The translations under genes were made by a program, and so were the position numbers. Shown one piece after another: positions 36,386 through 45,551 of a stretch of 53,724 nt of DNA. A model generated the notes under the pieces. That model was not told the DNA's origin. It made no database searches and saw only the letters and a list, made by a program, of their open reading frames with translations. Each line of letters starts with the position of its first letter. Position 1 is the first letter of the stretch. Source of the stretch: an uncultured bacterium (GTDB taxonomy: Bacteria > Patescibacteriota > Saccharimonadia > Saccharimonadales > Saccharimonadaceae); assembly GCA_903900345.1 (NCBI GenBank), contig CAIUMO010000010.1, positions 1 to 53,724 on the forward strand. The letters run 5' to 3'.

Positions 36386-37501
36386 ATGAAGACCGACAAG
36401 CAAATCGCACAATCACTACTTGAAAGCGCTGGCATCACAATTAACGGCGCTAACGATTACGATATCCAGATACATAACGACGAGCTTTACAGTCGAGTCC
36501 TTCACCAAGGAGCGCTGGGTTTAGGCGAAGCCTACATGGACGGCTGGTGGGATGTACCAAAGCTCGACCTATTCTTTGAAAAGATAATCAACGCCAACTT
36601 GGACCAAAAGGTAAAAGGTGATTGGAGCATATTACTAAGCGGCGCTTTCAGTATCGTCATGAACGCCGGCCGCAAATCCAAGGCCTTTCAAGTCGGTCAA
36701 CAACACTATGACATCGGCAACGACCTATATCGCGCTATGCTCGACAAACGCCTGGTTTACACCTGCGGCTATTGGCAAAATGCCAAAAACCTGAACCAAG
36801 CCCAAGATGCCAAATTAGACCTGATTTGCCGCAAGATTGGACTGCAAAAAGGCCAAAAAGTATTAGATATCGGCTCGGGCTGGGGCAGCTTTATCAAATT
36901 TGCAGCCGAAAATTACGGCGCCGAAACACTAGGCGTTACGGTATCAGCCAATCAAAAGGAACTAGCTGATAAACTATGCCACGGCCTGCCAGCACAGACA
37001 ATCCTGGAAGATTACCGTGACATCAATCAACAATTCGATCATGTCGTTTCAGTTGGTATGTTCGAGCACGTCGGCTACAAAAATTATCGAACCTACATGA
37101 AAGTTGTGCATCGAGCATTATCGGACGATGGGCTATTTTTGCTACACACAATCGGCGGTAATAATTCAACACATGACACCGACCCTTGGCTAGGAAAATA
37201 TATATTCCCAAACAGCATGATTCCGTCAATGCAACAAATCAGCAAATCCGTCGAAAACCTGTTCGTCATAGAAGATTGGCACAATTTTGGACCAGATTAT
37301 GACCGAACTTTAATGCAATGGCATAAAAACTTCGAGAGAAACTGGGACAAATTAAAGTCCAACTACGACGAAAGGTTCCACCGCATGTGGCGCTATTATC
37401 TACTACAAAGCGCCGCTGGCTTCCGCACCCGCAAACTCCAATTATGGCAAATCGTCCTATCCAAAAACGGCGTCCCTGGCGGCTACAAATCAGTTAGATA
37501 G
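36386..37501 (+). CDS. cfa: Cyclopropane-fatty-acyl-phospholipid synthase family methyltransferase
   Basis: 371 aa SAM-dependent enzyme that methylenates double bonds of membrane acyl chains. Conserved: EAYMDGWWDVPKLD, QHYDIGNDLYRAMLDKRLVYTCGYW (seen as QHYDIGNDLY and YTCGYW), SAM site VLDIGSGWGSF, SVGMFEHVG and a C-terminal FRTRKLQLWQIVLSK. GGGGAG lies 2 nt before the ATG. CPR bacteria usually make few lipids themselves, so this would modify acquired lipids; that is inference. Confidence 0.95.
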   Translation: MKTDKQIAQSLLESAGITINGANDYDIQIHNDELYSRVLHQGALGLGEAYMDGWWDVPKLDLFFEKIINANLDQKVKGDWSILLSGAFSIVMNAGRKSKAFQVGQQHYDIGNDLYRAMLDKRLVYTCGYWQNAKNLNQAQDAKLDLICRKIGLQKGQKVLDIGSGWGSFIKFAAENYGAETLGVTVSANQKELADKLCHGLPAQTILEDYRDINQQFDHVVSVGMFEHVGYKNYRTYMKVVHRALSDDGLFLLHTIGGNNSTHDTDPWLGKYIFPNSMIPSMQQISKSVENLFVIEDWHNFGPDYDRTLMQWHKNFERNWDKLKSNYDERFHRMWRYYLLQSAAGFRTRKLQLWQIVLSKNGVPGGYKSVR

Positions 37502-37546
37502 AGTACTTTGTAGCAATAGGCTTAGTAAAAGCTTAAGTTCTAATGC

Positions 37547-37552
37547 TATAAT
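37547..37552 (+). promoter_or_regulatory. -10 box of radC
   Basis: TATAAT 6 nt before ATG 37559. Confidence 0.6.
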
Positions 37553-37558
37553 AATTTC

Positions 37559-38206
37559 ATGAAACGCATGTCTGACATCAAATCCGCCGATCGCCCGCGC
37601 GAGAAATTGCAGGCCAAAGGCCCAGCGGCTCTGTCAGATTTTGAGTTGTTGCAGGCACTGATTGGCAGCGGCAATAAACAAGCTGATGTTGGCAAAATCG
37701 CAGGGAATACTTTGAAATTATTGCGCGAATTTGGCGCCAATATCACATACCAACAATTACAGCAGGTGACTGGTATGGGTCCGGCGCGAATTACCGAAAT
37801 TTTAGCAGCACTAGAATTATCAAAACGCTATTTAATCGACAGTGACCAGCCAATCATTGACTCACCAGAAAAGGCTGTCGAACAACTGTCCGACATCCGT
37901 GATAAAAAACAAGAATATTTCGTCGTCCTAACGCTCGACGGGGCCAACCGCCTGATCGCCAAACGCATCATCACCATCGGCACTCTAACCAGTAGCCTAG
38001 TCCACCCCCGCGAAGTCTTCGCCGACGCCATAACCGACCGCGCCGCATCGATTATCGTGGCGCATAACCATCCGAGTGGTGAGCTGAAGCCTAGTGTGGC
38101 GGATATTGAAATTACAGACAGACTTAGAAAAGCTGGAGATCTTATGGGGATACAGCTGTTAGATCACGTAATAATTACAAAGACCGATTTTGCAACAATT
38201 AAGTAG
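37559..38206 (+). CDS. radC: RadC family (JAB/MPN) protein
   Basis: 215 aa. An N-terminal helix-hairpin-helix region (LQQVTGMGPARITEILAALE, cited by parts) precedes the JAB metalloprotease-like domain with VAHNHPSGELKPSVADIEITDRL; the H-x-H-x7-S-x2-D-type pattern is present (HNHPSG then D). Despite the name, a role in recombination repair is unproven for the family. The gene stands just before the restriction locus. Confidence 0.93.
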   Translation: MKRMSDIKSADRPREKLQAKGPAALSDFELLQALIGSGNKQADVGKIAGNTLKLLREFGANITYQQLQQVTGMGPARITEILAALELSKRYLIDSDQPIIDSPEKAVEQLSDIRDKKQEYFVVLTLDGANRLIAKRIITIGTLTSSLVHPREVFADAITDRAASIIVAHNHPSGELKPSVADIEITDRLRKAGDLMGIQLLDHVIITKTDFATIK

Positions 38207-38218
38207 TTTTAAGTCTGT

Positions 38219-38224
38219 TATAAT
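38219..38224 (+). promoter_or_regulatory. -10 box of the restriction locus
   Basis: TATAAT 8 nt before ATG 38233 of hsdR. Confidence 0.6.
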
Positions 38225-38232
38225 CATACTTA

Positions 38233-40824
38233 ATGAGTAAAAAAGAAGCTTCCGCACGACTGAAGATTAACGCAATGCTTGCTGATTCTGGGTGGCGTTT
38301 GCTTGATGGCGATAACCAACGCGCTAACGTTGATGTCGAGACTCGATTGAACCCTGGCAGCAAAATTGATCCAAGTCAAATGGGAGAAGATTTTGACAAC
38401 GCCCAAGGCGGTTTTGTTGACTATCTTTTGTTGAATGACAATCAAAAACCTATTGCTGTTCTAGAGGCAAAACGTGAGAGTAAATCACCGCTTGACGGCA
38501 AAGAACAAGCACGTGAATACGCCAATCGCACACATGTTCGTTATGTGATTCTAAGCAATGGAAATGTTCATTTCTTTTGGGACATGGTCGAGGGAAACCC
38601 TGAACCAATACTAAAATTACCAACCCAAGAATCTTTATTGGAAAACCAAAAATATACACCAAATCCTGCAATTTTGGCCGAAGAGCGAGTCGACGAAACA
38701 TATATTACGCGCTCACAAATGCCTGATTTTGATCAGTCGCCATTATATATTCAAGGTGGTGATGTGCGAGAGAATTTTATGCGCGATAACAAACTTAAAA
38801 TTATGCGCAAATATCAGGTTAATGCTGTTCATGCTATCCAAAATGCCGCTAAATCTGGCAAAAAACGTTATCTGCTCGAGATGGCAACCGGTACGGGAAA
38901 GACTTTGACATGCGCTGCAATTATCAAATTATTTTTAAAAACAGGCAATGCAAAACGAATTTTATTTTTGGTTGATCGCATTGAACTCGAAAGACAGGCC
39001 CAAGAGGCATTTCAAAATACTATTGGCCACGAATTTATTGTTTATACGTATAAAGACCACAAAGACGATTGGGGTAGTGCTGACATCTTGGTCAGTACAG
39101 TCCAAAATTTGCAAACTAATGATCGTTATCGAGATATTTTTTCACCTACTGACTTTGAATTAGTCATTAGTGATGAAGCTCACCGTTCAATCAGTGGCAA
39201 CGCCCGTGCGGTATTTGAATATTTTATAGGTTATCGTGTTGGATTAACAGCAACACCCAAAGATTATTTGAAGAATCTCGACAATGCCGATCAAAATACC
39301 GAAAAAGAATTCGAACGCCGTCAATTGCTAGACACTTATACGACCTTTGGTTGTGTTAGTGGTCAGCCGACTTACAGCTACAGTTTGTTGGACGGCGTAA
39401 ATGATGCGGACGGCCCATATTTGGTTAATCCAATTATTGTCGATGCCCGTACTAATATAACAACTCAGTTACTCAGTGACGAGGGCTATGCAGTTCATAA
39501 AGTGCTTGACGAAGAAGTCGAAGTTGACGCTATTTTTGGTGCCCGTGATTTTGAACGTAAATTCTTTAACGAAGAAACTAATAAAGTTTTAGCTGAAACG
39601 TTTATTGATAATGCTGATGTTGATCCGATCAGTGGCGAATTAGGTAAAAGCCTTATCTTTGCCGTGTCTCAAGCTCATGCTGCCAAAATGGTAAACATAC
39701 TCAATCAGTTGGCTATGGAAAAATGGCCTGGCAAATACCAATCTGACTTCGCAATTCAAGTAACCAGCAACGTTACTGACGCGCAAAATTTTACGACTCA
39801 ATTCAGTAATAATAATTTACTTGGACATACTCGATGGATAGAAAATTATGAAAATTCTCGCGCCCGCGTAGCCGTTACTGTCGGCATGATGACGACGGGG
39901 TATGATTGCAGTGATTTGTTAAACATCGCTTTTATGCGACCGGTTTTTAGCCCAAGTGATTTTATTCAAATGAAGGGTCGCGGTACACGACTTCATACAT
40001 TCAGATATGTTGATTACAATAACGATGCAAATGTTATCACCGCCACAAAAAATCATTTTAAATTAATTGATTTCTTTGCAGTTTGCGAATACTTTGACGA
40101 CGAATATGATTATAAGGCGGCTTTGAGCATTCCCAAAAAGATAGAAGGCGCCAATGTGACTTATGCGCCGCCAGAGTTCACTACTGGTGAAGGTAGCGTC
40201 GAAAGTCCAAATGGAAGCTATGCAAGTCGTCTAGACCTTGGTGAGGCCGACAGCTTACATCATCAAACAACAACTATTGTCGATGGATTAGGAATGGTAA
40301 TCGATCGTGAAATGTTTCACGCATTCGTTGATGAAGTTTCTCATGATCAAGAATTAATTAAACGTGACGACACCGATCGCGAAGCGGCCATTGACTATTT
40401 GAAAAATAACATTCTTGAAAAACCAAGTCATTTTATGACGCTAGACAAAATCCGTCATCACTTCAAACTAGATCGCAAAGTGACCATCGGTGAGGCCCTT
40501 GATATAATTATGGGGCGTATCGAAGAGCCCAAGAAAAAGGCCGAACTAATTAGCGATAAATTCCAAGAGGCGATTATCAACAAAGGTCTGATCGAAAAAC
40601 TTGCTGATGACAGCCAATTATTCCATCAGGCTTATCATTTATTTGATGCCTACATATCATCAAAGACCGTTCAAGAGGCGATTGACAGCAAAGAGTACGG
40701 CAGACTAGAACAAACCAGTCAAATCAGCCTAGATGATTACACCATGCTGTATCACGCTGGCATATCCGAACCATTAATAACTTACATTCGTGATTATATT
40801 GATACAGATAAACTAAGGGGATAA
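38233..40824 (+). CDS. hsdR: Type I restriction enzyme R subunit (DEAD/DEAH translocase-nuclease)
   Basis: 863 aa. The N-terminal nuclease core GFVDYLLLNDNQKPIAVLEAK (Asp then E-x-K; 20-residue limit observed by noting GFVDYLL and AVLEAK) is followed by helicase motifs: ATGTGKTLTCAA (Walker A), VISDEAHRSI (DEAH box), GLTATP, and MKGRGTRLHTF (motif VI). The length fits the shorter EcoEI-like branch. It restricts DNA lacking the cognate methylation. The spacing to the next gene is 2 nt. Confidence 0.95.
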   Translation: MSKKEASARLKINAMLADSGWRLLDGDNQRANVDVETRLNPGSKIDPSQMGEDFDNAQGGFVDYLLLNDNQKPIAVLEAKRESKSPLDGKEQAREYANRTHVRYVILSNGNVHFFWDMVEGNPEPILKLPTQESLLENQKYTPNPAILAEERVDETYITRSQMPDFDQSPLYIQGGDVRENFMRDNKLKIMRKYQVNAVHAIQNAAKSGKKRYLLEMATGTGKTLTCAAIIKLFLKTGNAKRILFLVDRIELERQAQEAFQNTIGHEFIVYTYKDHKDDWGSADILVSTVQNLQTNDRYRDIFSPTDFELVISDEAHRSISGNARAVFEYFIGYRVGLTATPKDYLKNLDNADQNTEKEFERRQLLDTYTTFGCVSGQPTYSYSLLDGVNDADGPYLVNPIIVDARTNITTQLLSDEGYAVHKVLDEEVEVDAIFGARDFERKFFNEETNKVLAETFIDNADVDPISGELGKSLIFAVSQAHAAKMVNILNQLAMEKWPGKYQSDFAIQVTSNVTDAQNFTTQFSNNNLLGHTRWIENYENSRARVAVTVGMMTTGYDCSDLLNIAFMRPVFSPSDFIQMKGRGTRLHTFRYVDYNNDANVITATKNHFKLIDFFAVCEYFDDEYDYKAALSIPKKIEGANVTYAPPEFTTGEGSVESPNGSYASRLDLGEADSLHHQTTTIVDGLGMVIDREMFHAFVDEVSHDQELIKRDDTDREAAIDYLKNNILEKPSHFMTLDKIRHHFKLDRKVTIGEALDIIMGRIEEPKKKAELISDKFQEAIINKGLIEKLADDSQLFHQAYHLFDAYISSKTVQEAIDSKEYGRLEQTSQISLDDYTMLYHAGISEPLITYIRDYIDTDKLRG

Positions 40825-40826
40825 AA

Positions 40827-43202
40827 ATGTTACCAGAATTTAAAAAACGCATAGATACACTACGCCAGATATTAGTCGGTGCCGTGCCGTCACCAGCAGG
40901 ACAAATTGAACAAATTACATTTGCTTTGATATATAAATTCATGAACGACATTGATGATCGTGCTACTAATCTACCTGATGGCAAACGTACGTATTTTGTT
41001 GGTGATTATGACAAATACAGCTGGCGTAACATTATGACTCCAACCCTGGGTGCACATGATCGTTTGACTCTGTATCGCGAAGCCCTGGCTAGTCTTGCTA
41101 GGAACCCAAATTTACCAGAATTATTTCAAAGTATTTACCAAAATGCATATTTACCATTTAATGATCCGCGTGTCTTAACATTATTTCTAAAAGAAGTCGA
41201 TCATTTCAAACATTCTAATAGTGATGATATTGGTAATGCCTATGAATATTTGCTACAGATTACTGGCGCGCAGGGTGATGTTGGTCAATTCCGTACACCT
41301 CGACACATTATCAACTTCATCGTTGGTGCGATTGCGCCGACCAAGAGCGACTCAGTGCTGGACCCGGCTTGCGGTACAGCAGGATTTTTGATAAGTGCAT
41401 ATAATTATGTCAAACATCAACATGATGGCGTCGATAATATTACAGGTGAACCGAATAGCGAGATTGAATTAAATTCTGACGAACGAGATAAATTACATAA
41501 AAACTATCACGGCTTTGACATCGACCCGACAATGGTTCGAACAGCTAAAGTCAATATGTATTTACATGGTTTCAAAGAACCAGATATTAAAAATCACGAT
41601 AGCTTAAGCTCAGAAGATTTTTGGAATGAACGTTACGATGTAATTTTGGCTAATCCGCCATTCATGACACCAAAAGGTGGTATTGTGCCGCATAAAAAAT
41701 TTGGCGTTCAAAGCAATCGTGCTGAAGTTTTGTTTGTTGATTACATCAAAAGCCATCTAAAACCTACTGGCCGTGCTGGTATTATTGTGCCCGAAGGCAT
41801 TATTTTTCAATCAGGTAACACCTACAAACAATTACGAAAGAGCTTAGTCGAGGACGGACTATACGCTGTTGTTTCGATGCCATCTGGAATCTTTGCGCCA
41901 TACAGTGGTGTCAAGACAAGCGTTCTGCTTTTTGATAATGAAATTACAAAAATAAAGAAAGAAATATTGTTCATAAAAGTCAGCAATGACGGTTTTGACC
42001 TTGGTGCCCAAAGGCGCGAAATCACAAGCAATGATTTACCAAAAGCTTTGGAAATTTTAAACAAATGGAAAAAGTCTAAAAAAGTTGATGACAAGATTGT
42101 GACGTATGTCGATAAAGCAAAAATTGCAGAGAGTGGCGATTATAATCTAAGCGGCGACAGATATCGCACTGTAACGGATTATTCAAATTCGAAATGGCCA
42201 ATATTAAAGCTGGGGGATGTAATCAGCCTAAATTTTGGCGAGAGAATTACAAAAAATGATGAACTTGGTACAAAATACCCAGTTTATGGAGGCGGCGGTG
42301 AGAGTTTTAGAACAGACGAATTTAATCGTGAGAACGAATACGTAATTGCGCGTTTCGCAATGTCTGAAAGATGTGTCCGCTTTGTAGCAGATAAATTCTG
42401 GATGATGGATTCGGGCGGTACTTTCTTAATTAAACCAAAATTTCTAGATAAATTAAGTAAAGATTTTGTTGGCAAAATTTTAATAAGTCGCCAAAAAGAT
42501 ATTTTTATGTGCGCACGTGGTGGAGCACAGAAGAATCTAAATAACGATTACTTCTACGAATTAGAAATCCCTCTCCCTCCTCTCGAAGTTCAAGAGCAAA
42601 TCGTTGCAGAGCTGGATAATTATCAAAACATTATTAACGGTGCCAAGCAAATCATCGATAATTGGAAACCAAAAATTGACATAGATTCAAAATGGGAAAA
42701 GAAAAAGCTTGGAGAGGTCTTAAATACAATATCGCCACCATGCAGAATACAGAAGAGTGCATATTTGAAAGAAGGTAAGTACCCAATTATAGATCAATCT
42801 CAAAACGATATTACTGGATGGACAAATGATATTAACGCAATTATAAATATCCCAAAACCTATTGTTATTTTTGGAGACCATACTTGTGCGATAAAATATT
42901 CCAGCGCTAAATTTGCACAAGGTGCTGATGGTATTAAAATTTTAATGACCGATGACAACCTAATTCCTGAATTTTTATATTATTATCTTTTAGCTTTTCC
43001 AATTCAGTCTGATGGCTACAAGCGTCATTATAGAAAGTTAGTGGAATCGGAAATATCAATACCGTCTCTCGATGTTCAAGAAAAAATCGTAGAAAGAATT
43101 AAAGCTGAGAGCACTTTAGTAGAATCCGCCAAAAAACTCGTCGAGATCTATGAACAAAAAAATGAAGCCAAAATTTATGAAATATGGAACAAAGAATGTT
43201 AG
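40827..43202 (+). CDS. Fused type I modification-specificity protein (HsdM-HsdS)
   Basis: 791 aa. Residues 1-440 are an HsdM N6-adenine methyltransferase: SAM motif DPACGTAGFL and catalytic NPPF, with GQFRTPRHI before them. From about residue 450 two HsdS-like target-recognition halves follow, each beginning WPILKLGDV / WEKKKLGEV and ending in PLPPLEVQEQIVAELD and SIPSLDVQEKIVERI coiled-coil spacers. Thus methylation and both half-site specificities sit on one chain instead of separate hsdM and hsdS genes. The specificity region is AT-rich, as often in exchanged target-recognition domains. Confidence 0.93.
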   Translation: MLPEFKKRIDTLRQILVGAVPSPAGQIEQITFALIYKFMNDIDDRATNLPDGKRTYFVGDYDKYSWRNIMTPTLGAHDRLTLYREALASLARNPNLPELFQSIYQNAYLPFNDPRVLTLFLKEVDHFKHSNSDDIGNAYEYLLQITGAQGDVGQFRTPRHIINFIVGAIAPTKSDSVLDPACGTAGFLISAYNYVKHQHDGVDNITGEPNSEIELNSDERDKLHKNYHGFDIDPTMVRTAKVNMYLHGFKEPDIKNHDSLSSEDFWNERYDVILANPPFMTPKGGIVPHKKFGVQSNRAEVLFVDYIKSHLKPTGRAGIIVPEGIIFQSGNTYKQLRKSLVEDGLYAVVSMPSGIFAPYSGVKTSVLLFDNEITKIKKEILFIKVSNDGFDLGAQRREITSNDLPKALEILNKWKKSKKVDDKIVTYVDKAKIAESGDYNLSGDRYRTVTDYSNSKWPILKLGDVISLNFGERITKNDELGTKYPVYGGGGESFRTDEFNRENEYVIARFAMSERCVRFVADKFWMMDSGGTFLIKPKFLDKLSKDFVGKILISRQKDIFMCARGGAQKNLNNDYFYELEIPLPPLEVQEQIVAELDNYQNIINGAKQIIDNWKPKIDIDSKWEKKKLGEVLNTISPPCRIQKSAYLKEGKYPIIDQSQNDITGWTNDINAIINIPKPIVIFGDHTCAIKYSSAKFAQGADGIKILMTDDNLIPEFLYYYLLAFPIQSDGYKRHYRKLVESEISIPSLDVQEKIVERIKAESTLVESAKKLVEIYEQKNEAKIYEIWNKEC

Positions 43203-44050
43203 AAGAAAGGTTCAATGAATTAGAAAAATACCTGCCTCTTGATATCAATAAAGGCCAGAATATGGATTATATTGATTATCACGTACGAGCAATTAATATA
43301 AATAGTGATAACAATTTACACACGATTAGTTTCTTTGCGTGGCACATACTTTGGATGTCATTCATGGAAAAGGTTTGTTATTTTATTTATAATTACGATA
43401 AAGTTGGTTTATTGAGTGTCCTTGGTATTGGGGAAAATCAAAAGAAGATTCTTGCCGACGCCAATAGCCCCTATGATTTATCAGTTATTAACGAAAAAAC
43501 TCTGTGTAATGTCGCCAGATACAAAATGATTCAATGGCATACGAACAAAATTAGAAATATAACTGAACTCGTAGATCATCGTGACCATATTGCACACTGT
43601 TCCGGTGTTATAGACCGTGAATTAAGTGATATTGAGCACGATATGGATTTGTGCTTGAGATACACAAAGGAGATTGCAGAAAAAACTACTACCATCACTC
43701 TTGCAATTTGGGACAAGTTTTCTGATGATATGAGCACTATGAATCCAGAAGGTGAACGCGAATATGCTCTCGTGTACGATGCTGTTACTAACCATTTTTC
43801 AAATGCATATTATTCAGCTTACGATATACTAACTATACTTAAAGAACGCTCATACACTTCAGCAGACGAAGAAGATGAAGTGATTTTTTCTAAAAACCTA
43901 GCAATACTTCACGTATCATTATTAGCTGAATCTTACGATATTGATTGCGGTATAGTCGCCGAAGATTACGTTTCTAGAATGATGTCCATGTATAAAAAGA
44001 GATGCGAAGACGTAATGAACGAAGTTAGATATCATAGAAGTTTAATGTAG
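43184..44050 (+). CDS. HEPN-motif-like accessory protein of the restriction locus, 288 aa
   Basis: Helix-rich protein not otherwise recognised. It contains DHRDHIAHCSG at residues 131-141, where R133 and H138 form the RX4H signature typical of HEPN ribonuclease-type domains. Its start overlaps the fused modification gene by 19 nt, so it is translationally coupled. A second candidate ATG is at 43196. Roles of HEPN proteins in defence loci include RNA cleavage after phage sensing; that role here is inference. No partner MNT nucleotidyltransferase is seen. Confidence 0.7.
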   Translation: MEQRMLEERFNELEKYLPLDINKGQNMDYIDYHVRAININSDNNLHTISFFAWHILWMSFMEKVCYFIYNYDKVGLLSVLGIGENQKKILADANSPYDLSVINEKTLCNVARYKMIQWHTNKIRNITELVDHRDHIAHCSGVIDRELSDIEHDMDLCLRYTKEIAEKTTTITLAIWDKFSDDMSTMNPEGEREYALVYDAVTNHFSNAYYSAYDILTILKERSYTSADEEDEVIFSKNLAILHVSLLAESYDIDCGIVAEDYVSRMMSMYKKRCEDVMNEVRYHRSLM

Positions 44051-44165
44051 GCTACGTCTAGTCACGGATAGGGATTTTCACAATTAATTTATACTAATTC
44101 TGAATACTCTAGATAGCCATTCAGCTATGCGCAGCATATGCGATAATCCACTAAAAAGTAATCCT

Positions 44166-44312
44166 TTATTTTTCCAATATATATATATATATCCATAAGA
44201 TTGATACGTAACAACTGTTGATGCTAAAGCCATCATGAAACGGCAAGATCACTAATTTTAATGCTTCCTCGGCGAAGGTACCTTTTATCTCAGAGAATGT
44301 ACCGACTGTCAT
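44166..44312 (-). CDS. Candidate small ORF, 48 aa
   Basis: ATG 44312 (MTVGTFSEIKGTFAEEALK) with TATTAT 7 nt upstream, following the leaderless pattern. The C-terminus runs into an (AT)n tract (about 44178-44196). The region 44051-44359 has no other gene that I can support. It could be a remnant. Confidence 0.28.
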   Translation of the reverse strand: MTVGTFSEIKGTFAEEALKLVILPFHDGFSINSCYVSILWIYIYILEK

Positions 44313-44359
44313 TTTTATAATAATAAGCAAATTATCAAAAGTAAGTATTGGTTGCACAA

Positions 44360-44587
44360 TTAACCTCGTGGTGGGTTTGGATCGTTGCCATAGCTATTTT
44401 TCGATGCTATTTTGCCATTAATATTATGGATAACATGTTCAGCTTTTTGGTTGATTGCTGTTTGACGGCCAGCGGATTGAGCCTCTATTTTTGTTTCAAA
44501 TATTTTGCTTACTTTTGTTGCTCCGCTGCTGATGTTGCCCCAACCGTTTGGTCGGTGAACTGTATGAATTTGTTTTGGTTGTGCCAT
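44360..44587 (-). CDS. DUF2188 family protein
   Basis: 75 aa. The family pattern is clear: IHTVHRPNGWGNISSG at the N-terminus, a helix with Ala/Glu-rich text, then HVIHNINGKIASKNSYGNDPNPPRG (ending SYGNDPNPPRG). ATG 44587 (MAQPKQIHT) with AGGA at 9 nt is preferred over the longer frame to 44638. Function of the family is unknown. Confidence 0.85.
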   Translation of the reverse strand: MAQPKQIHTVHRPNGWGNISSGATKVSKIFETKIEAQSAGRQTAINQKAEHVIHNINGKIASKNSYGNDPNPPRG

Positions 44588-44640
44588 AATGAAAAATCCT
44601 TTCGATATAGCGTTAAATTTGTAATTTGGCCGGTTCACGC

Positions 44641-44706
44641 TATACTAAAAGTACAAATGGGGTTCCTATTCTATTTGCACGGATAATCGGCGAAAGCCGA
44701 TTTTTT
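44641..44706 (+). ncRNA. Candidate small RNA with promoter and terminator
   Basis: Plus-strand TATACT at 44641-44646, with TTGTAA about 16 nt upstream. Transcription would start near 44653. A weak hairpin CAAAT...ATTTG follows, then a perfect terminator: AATCGGC, GAAA loop, GCCGATT, TTTTT (44685-44706). This gives an RNA of about 50-55 nt divergent from the DUF2188 gene. No protein is encoded in it. Confidence 0.4.
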
Positions 44707-44713
44707 CGTATAT

Positions 44714-44749
44714 GCGCGAGGACGATAACCCTCCTCGTCAAACTCGCGC
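44714..44749. other. GC-rich nested inverted repeat
   Basis: GCGCGAG (44714-44720) pairs with CTCGCGC (44743-44749), while CGAGGA (44717-44722) can instead pair with TCCTCG (44732-44737): two exclusive folds. The stretch is richer in G+C than its surroundings. On the minus strand a 49-codon frame without ATG covers it and ends at 44671. Confidence 0.35.
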
Positions 44750-44823
44750 TCCACCTGCGTGGGTTCTAAATAAATATTATATATGCTTAGTATTGTAAAC
44801 GCAACACCATATGTAACGTATTA

Positions 44824-44852
44824 TTGACAATATCCAAATCAACCTGTATTAT
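44824..44852 (+). promoter_or_regulatory. Promoter of the antitoxin-toxin operon
   Basis: Perfect TTGACA (44824-44829), 17-nt spacer, TATTAT (44847-44852), 6 nt before ATG 44859: consensus-like and leaderless. Probably autoregulated by the HTH domain of the first gene. Confidence 0.75.
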
Positions 44853-44858
44853 TAAAGT

Positions 44859-45551
44859 ATGAGTAATTATAATCAAATTACAGAGCGGGTTACGGAACTA
44901 AGAGAAAAAAGTGGATTAACTCAAGAAGAAGTCGCGAACAAAATCGGTATCAGCCGCCAAAGGTGGATTATGGTCGAAAAGGGTGATCGTGATTTAAGTA
45001 CCGAGGAATTGGGTAAGCTGGCAATTTTATTCGGTGTTGATATTACTGACTTTTTTGCCGACGTACCAGATGTCGAGAAGTTCAAGCAAATGTATTTTGC
45101 ATGTATTAAGTTTGCCTCGGATGATCGTGGTGGCGTGCCAAAAACCAAGCTTGCAAAGTTATTGTATTTGGCCGACTTTACGAACTTTTTCAAAGAACTT
45201 GAACCAATGAGTGGTATTAAATATCGTCGCATGGAATACGGTCCGGTGGCTGACATCTTCTTTTCGCTAACCGAAGATTTATATGATGGTGGCAAAATTA
45301 ATATAACGCCAGTTGATCAAGCGCTGATAATATCGTCATCAACAAGGGATATGAACTTTGATCGGCTGTCAAAACAAGAACTTAATTTGATTGAAAAAAT
45401 ATGTAAAACTTGGAAAGATAAGCGCACGGCTGAAATAGTTAATTTTACTCACGAACAAAAACCTTGGAAGATGTGTCGGGATGGCGAATATATTCCATAT
45501 AGTCTAATCATTCAGGAAGACCCCGACCATGTTTACCAACCCGTTGCCTGA
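44859..45551 (+). CDS. Panacea-domain (DUF4065) antitoxin with N-terminal HTH
   Basis: 230 aa. Residues 5-60 form an Xre-type HTH (REKSGLTQEEVANKIGISRQ). The rest resembles the Panacea/SocA-like domain: KLAKLLYLADFTNFF, KYRRMEYGPVADIFF and the tryptophan-containing end. Panacea proteins neutralise many toxin types in PanAT modules. It ends with TGA, the only TGA stop I noted in the window, and overlaps the next gene by 23 nt, typical of antitoxin-toxin pairs. Confidence 0.85.
   Translation: MSNYNQITERVTELREKSGLTQEEVANKIGISRQRWIMVEKGDRDLSTEELGKLAILFGVDITDFFADVPDVEKFKQMYFACIKFASDDRGGVPKTKLAKLLYLADFTNFFKELEPMSGIKYRRMEYGPVADIFFSLTEDLYDGGKINITPVDQALIISSSTRDMNFDRLSKQELNLIEKICKTWKDKRTAEIVNFTHEQKPWKMCRDGEYIPYSLIIQEDPDHVYQPVA

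Noticed and set aside
37023-37284. Minus-strand frames inside cfa
   Set aside because: Shadows of a well-conserved plus-strand enzyme with all family motifs.
44178-44196. (AT)n tract as a replication or plasmid origin signal
   Set aside because: A short dinucleotide run alone, without DnaA-box-like clusters or iterons nearby.
44348-44686. Plus-strand 112-aa frame antisense to DUF2188
   Set aside because: The minus-strand DUF2188 reading matches a known family; the antisense frame is rich in Cys, Trp and Phe without order.
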